From Bacteroidota bacterium (lineage in GTDB: Bacteria > Bacteroidota > Bacteroidia > CAIKAF01), in contig JAEZEQ010000039.1 in NCBI GenBank assembly GCA_023432985.1, positions 1 through 20,889 of the forward strand: a stretch of DNA of 20,889 nucleotides. The letters run 5' to 3'. Positions 1 to 5,696 of the stretch are shown here, piece by piece (position 1 is the first letter of the stretch; each line of letters begins with the position of its first letter). Under the pieces are notes generated by a model. It did no database searches. It saw only the letters and a program-made list of their open reading frames with translations, and was not told where the DNA came from. The position numbers were made by a program, and so were the translations under genes.

Positions 1-189
1 GGAAGTATATGTATAGGCATCGTAATCGGCATTTTGAATACAACCAATCGGATTCTTTGCATAATGACCCAAATAATCAAAAACGTCTATTTGGGCGGGC
101 AAACTCCAAATCGGGTTTTGACCCATAGTCCAAATACTATGCAACCCTAGAATTGTTAGGCAGAATAACTGCTTCATTGTTGTTTTCAT
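1..189 (-). CDS. Exported protein, N-terminal fragment
   Basis: An open frame runs on the minus strand from ATG at 189 to the window edge (63 codons, no stop). It starts MKTTMKQLFCLTILGLHS and continues with WTMGQ, which reads as a short positive n-region, a hydrophobic core and a signal-peptidase site near residue 24. The remainder visible is NPIWSLPAQIDVFDYLGHYA and then a stretch rich in Asn, Asp and Tyr. A second in-frame ATG at 177 is a possible start. A promoter-like element sits 20-47 bases upstream. The family cannot be recognised from 63 residues; secretion to the periplasm or beyond is inferred from the signal peptide only. It is divergent from the XRE regulator at 298. Confidence 0.7.
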   Translation of the reverse strand, partial: MKTTMKQLFCLTILGLHSIWTMGQNPIWSLPAQIDVFDYLGHYAKNPIGCIQNADYDAYTYTS

Positions 190-208
190 AGTTTTAAAAT
201 TTAAAAGA

Positions 209-236
209 CAAATATTCATATTTCGATAAACACCAA
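209..236 (-). promoter_or_regulatory. Predicted promoter of the minus-strand exported protein
   Basis: Read on the minus strand there is TTG (236-234), a 17-base spacer, then AATATTTG (216-209). This is one mismatch from the Bacteroidetes primary sigma consensus TTG-N17-23-TAnnTTTG. It lies 20 bases before the ATG at 189 and back to back with the regulator's promoter. Predicted by eye only. Confidence 0.45.
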
Positions 237-245
237 AAAATGTAT

Positions 246-277
246 TTGGTCTAAATAGACATTCTATGTCATATTTG
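246..277 (+). promoter_or_regulatory. Predicted promoter of the XRE regulator
   Basis: TTG at 246-248, a 21-base spacer, then CATATTTG at 270-277, one mismatch from TAnnTTTG. It ends 20 bases before the ATG at 298. The spacer is filled by the inverted repeats described as a candidate operator, so it is a good place for autoregulation. Confidence 0.5.
249..270. promoter_or_regulatory. Candidate operator: overlapping inverted repeats
   Basis: Two perfect inverted repeats overlap. GTCTA-AA-TAGAC is at 249-260 and GACAT-TCT-ATGTC at 258-270; they share the GAC at 258-260, so GTC, GAC and GTC half-sites alternate. Both lie between the predicted -33 and -7 elements of the XRE gene promoter. XRE-family regulators commonly bind short dyads over their own promoter. 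Binding by the product of 298-615 is inferred, not shown. Confidence 0.4.
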
Positions 278-297
278 TAAAACCAAATGAATTAACC

Positions 298-615
298 ATG
301 AAACAACACCTTACCTTTATTTCCTATTACAGGAAAGAAAAGAACTTCACCCAGGAAGAAATGGCAGATGCATTAGGAATAAGTCAACGGCATTATTCAA
401 GAATTGAAAATGGGAAGACACCTATTACCTTAACCCATTTGAGAGATATTTCCCGTTTATTGAATGTAAGCATTACCGAACTTATAGGGGAAACAGAGTT
501 ACTAACCAAGTCAAATTCTATAGAAAACAATGAGAGAATCTTATATAATAAGCTATTAAAAAAACAAAATGATGAAATAACTTATTTAAGAAGCTTATTG
601 AATCTAATGAAATAG
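298..615 (+). CDS. XRE-family helix-turn-helix transcriptional regulator
   Basis: A 105-residue cytoplasmic DNA-binding protein. Residues about 5-65 form a Cro/C1-type HTH domain: the segment FTQEEMADALGISQRHYSRI gives helices 2 and 3, followed by ENGKTPITLTHLRDISRLLN and a typical C-terminal LLNVSITEL. Residues about 70-105 are polar and helical with heptad-like Leu spacing (YNKLLKKQNDEITYLRSLL), probably a short coiled coil for dimerisation. Base composition is AT-rich. The stop at 613-615 is five bases before the ATG at 621, so it is probably co-transcribed with the exported protein downstream. An inverted-repeat cluster in its promoter suggests autoregulation. No DNA target is known. The family call is firm; the role is inferred. 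Confidence 0.85.
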   Translation: MKQHLTFISYYRKEKNFTQEEMADALGISQRHYSRIENGKTPITLTHLRDISRLLNVSITELIGETELLTKSNSIENNERILYNKLLKKQNDEITYLRSLLNLMK

Positions 616-620
616 ATATT

Positions 621-2543
621 ATGAATAGTTTAAAATTTCGTTCTAGTATGAAGTGGATTATGTTTACCTACTGGTTCATTGCTGTATCAACCAATATAAA
701 CGCACAATTGATCTTCCATCAAGACACATATCATGGAGGTGTAACAGGAGCAGGGTTTTCAGCGGGGCTAGGTTTCGGAACAGGAAGTTTTAATGTTTTC
801 ATAGAGCCAGGCAGTACTATCAGAAAAGCATATTTATTTACCTATAAAATAGGTCATCCCCCAGTTGACACCATTGCTTTAAATGGTTATAATTATGTAT
901 TTAATACAAGTGAAATAGTTAGTGTTTTTTCTCATCTCAACACGTATGCCTCACCAATTACTATTTATGCTAAAGACATTACAACGGACATAACTCCTAC
1001 GAATCTAACTTATAATGTCTCATTGCCAAGTAAGCTTGGACTTCCTATAAATTGGGGATATAATACCGTATATTTACATGTCGAATATGAAAATATATTA
1101 TTACCGAAAATTACAAGTAATATAATCATTAACACTATAGACAATCTGGGATTTGAAACATACAATATAACTAATTTAAATCCCATAAATACAAGCTTCC
1201 CTATTGGATTTGCAATAAATACGGATAGATTTTCTTATTATTTAGCTCCTTTTTATTATGAATTAAACTTAAATTCAAACAATATCGGAAACATAGGTTT
1301 TCAACCTGATAATATTAATAGTATTTGGAATGCAGCAGGAGTTAAAGGACACTATTATTATCAAAATAATAATTTATTTGGACTTGATGACGATACTCCG
1401 GATGCAGTAGTGCATCATTCAGATGGTTTGGCTGATATTTCAAGTTATATTTTAAACAATTCCAATAACTTTTCTTTTGATTTAATCCACAATCAATTTC
1501 CTAATAATACCACTATAAATACTGGAATAGAAATCGCCTTCTTCCTCGCCTACACCTCCCCCTGCGATACGTTCTCCGTTACGCACACACCAGATACTAC
1601 AATCTGTCATGGTATTCCATTACAATTACAAATAAATGGTGGTCAAGCTTGGGAATGGACACCGCAGGTGGGACTTAGTTGCTACGATTGTCCAAACCCC
1701 GTTTTCACCTCTGATTCTAGTATTCTCTATTCTGTAAGAGTATGGAATAACGACTCTTGTTCTAAAGTTTTTCCTTTACGCATACGCGTTAAAGAACCTT
1801 TGCCCGATTTTAATTTTACCATTACCCCAAGCGAATGTGGAGATAGTACGGGTTCTATCACAATCACTCCAGTCTTAAGCGGATTTTCGTATATAAATCA
1901 GACCACTCAAGATACCAATACTACAGGCATTTTTAGCGGATTGGAATCGGGATTTTATCCCATTTCTATTGTAAATAATTCTGCCTGCTCTTTCGATACG
2001 GTTGTATTTGTTCCGGAGACCTTATCTGTACATGCGGGTTTTATTGCGAGTCCGAACGCAGGAATTAGTCCGCTTCCCGTTGCATTTACAAATACGTCGA
2101 GTCATGCAAATTCCTATCAATGGATTTATGAAAATCAGAGTTCGACCCAAGAAAATATAAGCCATATCTTCCAGCAAGACGGCATATATCCTGTTATGCT
2201 CATAGCCTATGGCTATAGCATTTTGTGTGCAGATACGGCTTACGATACCATTTATGTGTATTTACCCATAGAGGTAGAGATTCCGAATATATTCACGCCC
2301 AATAGCGATCAGAATAACGACCAATGGGGCATTAAAATCAATGTGCCGGCAGAGGCAGATGTGCAGATTTTTAATCGTTGGGGAGAAATCATAGTTAATA
2401 GAAAAGAAGAAGTTTTAAGTCCGGGTTTCATTCCCCTTTGGGATGGAGGCGAGCATGTGGGTGGGGTTTATTACTATGTAATAAGAGTTCGAACAGATTT
2501 TGAAAAAAAGGAGTTTAAGGGCAATATCACTTTGGTTAGGTAG
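621..2543 (+). CDS. T9SS-exported protein with PKD-like and gliding-associated C-terminal (CHU_C) domains
   Basis: A 640-residue exported protein. The ATG at 621 gives a long n-region; the ATG at 648 (MKWIMFTYWFIAVSTNINAQ) gives a cleaner signal peptide, cut after NAQ, and could be the true start. Residues about 30-305 are Asn/Ile/Tyr-rich with no domain I recognise. Residues about 315-390 carry a Cys-containing segment (TICHG, CYDCPNP). About 470-550 is PKD-like (FIASPNAGISPLPVAFTNTS, then the YQWIYENQSS and HIFQQDGIYPVMLIAYG pieces). The last 85 or so residues are the gliding-motility-associated type B sorting domain: IPNIFTPNSDQNNDQWGI, VQIFNRWGEII, LWDGG, GVYYYVIRV and GNITLVR. T9SS is known to export and anchor proteins with this domain. 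Base composition changes abruptly near 1534. The stop is followed by the repeat region. Confidence 0.85.
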   Translation: MNSLKFRSSMKWIMFTYWFIAVSTNINAQLIFHQDTYHGGVTGAGFSAGLGFGTGSFNVFIEPGSTIRKAYLFTYKIGHPPVDTIALNGYNYVFNTSEIVSVFSHLNTYASPITIYAKDITTDITPTNLTYNVSLPSKLGLPINWGYNTVYLHVEYENILLPKITSNIIINTIDNLGFETYNITNLNPINTSFPIGFAINTDRFSYYLAPFYYELNLNSNNIGNIGFQPDNINSIWNAAGVKGHYYYQNNNLFGLDDDTPDAVVHHSDGLADISSYILNNSNNFSFDLIHNQFPNNTTINTGIEIAFFLAYTSPCDTFSVTHTPDTTICHGIPLQLQINGGQAWEWTPQVGLSCYDCPNPVFTSDSSILYSVRVWNNDSCSKVFPLRIRVKEPLPDFNFTITPSECGDSTGSITITPVLSGFSYINQTTQDTNTTGIFSGLESGFYPISIVNNSACSFDTVVFVPETLSVHAGFIASPNAGISPLPVAFTNTSSHANSYQWIYENQSSTQENISHIFQQDGIYPVMLIAYGYSILCADTAYDTIYVYLPIEVEIPNIFTPNSDQNNDQWGIKINVPAEADVQIFNRWGEIIVNRKEEVLSPGFIPLWDGGEHVGGVYYYVIRVRTDFEKKEFKGNITLVR

Positions 2544-2579
2544 AGAGATAAAATGATTTCTGCTTCGCATTTCTTCGTT

Positions 2580-2822
2580 GGAGCTTGTCTCAACTCAGTC
2601 ACGTACCATAAGTACGCTCCTTCGTTTCGCCTGCGCTCCGCCTCGAACTGCTTTGCATAAATAATTTTATCATCTTTTTCCTGGGATTTTTGCACAAAAT
2701 GGGAAAATTATCCCATTTTATATGTAGGATTTATATACTCAAAGTAAGGAGAGTGAAGCCAAACTGTGTGCACTATACAGCTCCTCCCCAACCAAGGGGA
2801 GGTGGTCGAAGACCGGAGGGGT
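2580..2822. repeat. Composite intergenic repeat, copy 1
   Basis: It has three modules in order. Module A (2581-2660) matches 2921-3000 at 72 of 80 positions without gaps and contains nested dyads: GGAGC (2580-2584) with GCTCC (2616-2620), enclosing CGTAC (2602-2606) with GTACG (2612-2616). Module B (2696-2719) is a perfect dyad, AAAATGGGA and TCCCATTTT around AAATTA, followed by the shared phrase ACTCAAAGTAAGG. Module C is a GC-rich pair of hairpins: CCTCCCC-AACCAA-GGGGAGG (2783-2802) and GGTC-GAA-GACC (2804-2814). Modules appear in the same order in copy 2. Module C resembles REP-like intergenic repeats common in Bacteroidetes genomes (from memory, not searched). Confidence 0.8.
2696..2719. 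repeat. Perfect 9-base inverted repeat in copy 1, module B
   Basis: AAAATGGGA (2696-2704), loop AAATTA, TCCCATTTT (2711-2719). The core GGAAAATTATCCCATTTT is kept in copy 2 (3044-3061). It could act as a weak terminator after the exported-protein gene, but it has no strong T-tract on either strand. Confidence 0.6.
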
Positions 2823-2919
2823 TTAAATCTATAATCCAAAATGAATTGACCAGAAATTGGATTAAATTCAAACCACAAAAAACACACCCCGAGCTATGGC
2901 CAATGCACCGCGCTGCGTT

Positions 2920-3168
2920 AGAGCTTGTCTCAACTCAGCCACGTACCGTACGTACGCTCTTTCATTTCGACTGCACTCGGCCTCGAACTGCTTTGCATAA
3001 TTGATTTTTACAGAGTTTGGGTTGGAATTTTTCTTTTTAAAACAGGAAAATTATCCCATTTTTTGTGCAGGATATGTGTACTCAAAGTAAGGTGAAGGGC
3101 AACAAACTATGTGCAGCATAAAGCACCCCTACTCTTCAAGGAGGGCTAGCCGTAGGCAGGGTTGCTTA
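2920..3168. repeat. Composite intergenic repeat, copy 2
   Basis: The same three modules as copy 1. Module A (2921-3000) keeps the nested dyads: AGAGC (2920-2924) with GCTCT (2956-2960) outside, CGTAC (2942-2946) with GTACG (2952-2956) inside. Module B begins near 3040 and ends with the same ACTCAAAGTAAGG phrase. Module C is more decayed: an outer GCACCCCT with AGGGTTGC, an inner CTC/GAG pair, and AGCC-GTA-GGC. The two copies keep the same module order and nearly equal lengths, so they look like an old tandem duplication or two insertions of one element. Confidence 0.75.
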
Positions 3169-3266
3169 TTACATTTTCTTAGTAATGTTATTCTAACCCT
3201 TTTAATGGTTAAACAAACCGAATAGGTTTCTATGGAGAATTTATGAGAAAATAAGTAAAAGAAAAA

Positions 3267-4697
3267 TCAAATAAACTTAATCCGCCCTGCGGCAAACCAA
3301 CACATTTTCAAAAGCAATAGACCATGCTTAAAGCGGCTGATATTCGTATCTCCATATGTTCTCTCGCGATAGCGAACGGGTAAATCCAGAATTTTCAGAT
3401 TCAATTTATAGGCTCCGAATAATAAATCATAATCGCCGAAAGGATCAAACTCACCGAAGAATTTACGGTTTAAGGCCAGTCGCTCATAATCTTTACGGAA
3501 CATGACCTTAGTGCCACATAAAGTGTCTTTAATAGGCTGCTCTAATAACCAGGAAAAAACCAAACTGAAAAATTTATTTCCCAACATATTCAAAAAACGC
3601 ATGGCTTTTTTCTCCATAGGATATACCAGGCGCGTTCCATTTATAAACTCCGCTTTCCCCGAAGCAATGGCATTGTAAAATTTGGGAATATCTTCCGGTG
3701 GAACGGTTAAATCGGCATCTAAAATCATGAGAATATCTCCCGTAGCTATGCTATAGCCTTTACGCACTGCATCACCTTTCCCTTTTCCGGACTGACGTGC
3801 AATTTTAATATCGTGACTATCCTTGTATTTGGCCTGAATTTCCTGAATTTTATCCCATGTATCGTCCGTACTGTTCCCTTCTACAAAAATTATCTCTACA
3901 TGTTTTCCGAATTTGGGTAAGCGTAATATGGCATTTTCTATATTCCCGCTTTCATTTCGTGCAGGTATTACAACACTGGTGCTATATTTCTCCGAAACAT
4001 CCTGGTTTACATCCTGAACCAGCCGGGCATTCTGATAATAATTGATGCAAAAAGCATTGATTAGCGGCAATTTGCCCAGATATTTATTAAACAACCAACT
4101 CAATATCGGAATATTATAGGGAATCAATAAACGACGCGTACTTCTGAAGCTCTCCCATCCTGCCAATTCGAGCATGGTCGATAAATCGCGTGCCGAAAGC
4201 CAACTTTGTTGCGGAGTCTTCTGTTTTAATCCCAAAAACTCGGCAAACTTCAACATAGGTTCCCAGAAATGATTGTAATAAGTGATGATTACACGTGTAT
4301 GTTCGTGCGAAACCTTTTTAATTTCCTCGAAAACCTTTTGTACATCATCGAAAAATCCGATCGAATTAGAAACGATTATCACGTCGAACTTCTCGGTCAA
4401 CTCTATATTGTGCGCATCCATGACATGAAAATCTATATTTCCATACGCTGTTTTGGCCTCGGCTATCATGGCCTCACTAAAATCGATGCCCACTTTACGC
4501 TTACCATTAATTTTCGACAAAGTATCTCCATTGGCACAGCCTACCTCCAATACCGAATCCTCTTCATGTATATAAAAATTGCAATATTTAATGATATCGT
4601 TCCAATAGTAATTTCTTGCTGCACGATAGGATCTTAATCCCGCTGCAATGCGATCAAAATATTGTACCCTGCTTTGCTGTAATGATTCGTTTTTCAC
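3267..4697 (-). CDS. Bifunctional SAM methyltransferase / GT2 polyprenyl-phosphate glycosyltransferase fusion
   Basis: A 476-residue two-domain protein. Residues about 1-225 are a class I SAM-dependent methyltransferase: motif I is VLEVGCANGD (49-58), followed by VGIDFSEAMIAEAK and DVIIVSNSIGFFDD. Residues about 240-476 are a GT-A fold family 2 glycosyltransferase: VVIPARNESGNI (242-253), GNSTDDT, a KGKGDAVRKG nucleotide-binding segment and the metal-binding DAD at 327-329. The C-terminus, YGDTNISRFKHGLLLLKMCW, resembles dolichol-phosphate-mannose-synthase-like enzymes. The inferred role is cytoplasmic transfer of a sugar from a nucleotide donor to a polyprenyl phosphate, with methylation of the sugar or glycan. 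The start codon is GTG (4697-4695); no in-frame ATG occurs before motif I. It is divergent from the FkbM gene. Substrates cannot be told. Confidence 0.85.
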   Translation of the reverse strand: MKNESLQQSRVQYFDRIAAGLRSYRAARNYYWNDIIKYCNFYIHEEDSVLEVGCANGDTLSKINGKRKVGIDFSEAMIAEAKTAYGNIDFHVMDAHNIELTEKFDVIIVSNSIGFFDDVQKVFEEIKKVSHEHTRVIITYYNHFWEPMLKFAEFLGLKQKTPQQSWLSARDLSTMLELAGWESFRSTRRLLIPYNIPILSWLFNKYLGKLPLINAFCINYYQNARLVQDVNQDVSEKYSTSVVIPARNESGNIENAILRLPKFGKHVEIIFVEGNSTDDTWDKIQEIQAKYKDSHDIKIARQSGKGKGDAVRKGYSIATGDILMILDADLTVPPEDIPKFYNAIASGKAEFINGTRLVYPMEKKAMRFLNMLGNKFFSLVFSWLLEQPIKDTLCGTKVMFRKDYERLALNRKFFGEFDPFGDYDLLFGAYKLNLKILDLPVRYRERTYGDTNISRFKHGLLLLKMCWFAAGRIKFI

Positions 4698-4729
4698 CGG
4701 ATTATCTGTTTATTCCATTTAACTGGAAA

Positions 4730-4737
4730 CAAACCTA
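4730..4737 (-). promoter_or_regulatory. Predicted -7 element for the fusion gene
   Basis: On the minus strand TAGGTTTG fits TAnnTTTG exactly and lies 32 bases before the GTG start. No TTG is present at the expected distance upstream, so only the -7 half is supported. Confidence 0.35.
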
Positions 4738-4835
4738 CATAAAAAATTATTTTTTTGTAAACTTTATCTACATTAGATTCCTTAATTCGATAAAATTTAT
4801 AGGCCTTTCATAAGGCAATACCAATTCAAAAATTA

Positions 4836-4843
4836 TAACTTTG
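4836..4843 (+). promoter_or_regulatory. Predicted -7 element six bases before the FkbM start
   Basis: TAACTTTG matches TAnnTTTG exactly and ends six bases before the ATG at 4850. A transcript starting the usual few bases downstream would begin at or next to the start codon, which suggests a leaderless mRNA. No clear -33 TTG is present. The TTG inside this box is in frame and gives a spurious upstream start at 4841. Confidence 0.45.
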
Positions 4844-4849
4844 GGCTCT

Positions 4850-5695
4850 ATGAAAAAACTCATATTACGTCATATCAAAATCACACGCATTAAATTATTC
4901 ATTGCGCGCCTATTATATAGGTTTACACGTATTATTTATTCAAATCCCATTCAAAAAGTAGAAAGGGGCGGATTAAAGTTGGAGTTAGACTTACGCGAGG
5001 GTATAGATTTGCATGTATTTTGGTTTGGATTATTTCAGAAACATGTATATGAAAACGAGCTGATACAAATTCCTTCGGACGGAGTAATCCTGGATATTGG
5101 AGGGAATATAGGCATGATGTCGCTGGTTTTTGCCCAAAAAGTGCCCCAAGGCAAGGTGCATAGTTTCGAGCCTACCGACTATGCCATTCAGAAATTTCGT
5201 ACCAATATGGCATTGAATCCTGATTTGGCTTCACGCATTATTCTGAATCAATCCTTTGTAAGCTATGAATCCAAAGATAGTGTAAACATAAAAGTATTCA
5301 GCAGTTGGCCCGTTGTCGGATCCGAAGACAAGCATGCCATACACCAGGGCGTATTGAAAAGCGGCGATAATATTCCCTCAATACGTTTAGATGATTATTG
5401 TACAAATGCTCAATTAGAGCGGGTTGATTTCGTGAAAATAGACACAGACGGCTATGAATGGGATGTATTACGCGGCAGTAAAGAAATGCTGAAAAAATAT
5501 AAGCCCCAGGTAATATTCGAAATCGGCATTTATGTAATGCAGGAAAAAGGGATAAGCTTTTCGGATTATGAGGACTTTTTTACAGACTTGGGATACCGTT
5601 TATATACCGTAAAAAATCAATCTGTAAGCCGTACAAATTTCGAAGATCATATACCTCGTTACGGCACGATCGATTTAATTGCCTTGCCGGCATAG
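4850..5695 (+). CDS. FkbM-family SAM-dependent methyltransferase
   Basis: A 281-residue protein of the FkbM family, which O-methylates sugars and related acceptors. SAM motif I is VILDIGGNIG (about 79-88), the acidic motif is HSFEP (104-108), and the family-typical FVKIDTDGYEWDVLRGS lies near 194-210, followed by PQVIFEIG. The N-terminal 35 residues are basic and hydrophobic (LILRHIKITRIKLFIARLLY), perhaps a membrane-contact helix. ATG 4850 is preferred to the in-frame TTG at 4841, which belongs to the -7 box. The gene sits between the GT2 fusion and the GT-C gene, so it probably methylates the same surface glycan. Its stop is one base from the stop of the convergent GT-C gene. The acceptor is unknown. 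Confidence 0.85.
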   Translation: MKKLILRHIKITRIKLFIARLLYRFTRIIYSNPIQKVERGGLKLELDLREGIDLHVFWFGLFQKHVYENELIQIPSDGVILDIGGNIGMMSLVFAQKVPQGKVHSFEPTDYAIQKFRTNMALNPDLASRIILNQSFVSYESKDSVNIKVFSSWPVVGSEDKHAIHQGVLKSGDNIPSIRLDDYCTNAQLERVDFVKIDTDGYEWDVLRGSKEMLKKYKPQVIFEIGIYVMQEKGISFSDYEDFFTDLGYRLYTVKNQSVSRTNFEDHIPRYGTIDLIALPA

Positions 5696-5696
5696 A

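Larger units (their letters stand above)
2544..3266. other. Non-coding repeat-bearing intergenic region
   Basis: This 723-base stretch separates two genes whose 3' ends face each other. I find no credible gene in it. It holds two diverged copies of a composite repeat (about 2580-2822 and 2920-3168) about 340 bases apart, with unique AT-rich sequence at 2823-2919. The last part, 3169-3266, is AT-rich and has one small dyad (AAACC-GAATA-GGTTT, 3215-3229). Read on minus, that dyad could be a weak terminator for the fusion gene, but its T-tract is poor. Confidence 0.7.

Noticed and set aside
2474..2695. 73-residue minus-strand frame over the end of the exported-protein gene and repeat copy 1
   Set aside because: It is made of the reverse of module A and the antisense of the sorting domain; the region is better explained as a repeat, and copy 2 does not keep the frame as a gene.
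2690..3004. 104-residue plus-strand frame across the repeats
   Set aside because: It spans module B, module C and the unique spacer, has no domain or credible start signal, and its composition is that of non-coding repeat DNA.
3215..3229. AAACC-GAATA-GGTTT as terminator of the fusion gene
   Set aside because: The stem is only five pairs and the following T-run is broken; recorded only as a weak possibility in the intergenic entry.
2544..3266. CRISPR array
   Set aside because: Only two repeat copies, about 80 bases or longer and 10% diverged, with no regular short spacers and no cas genes.
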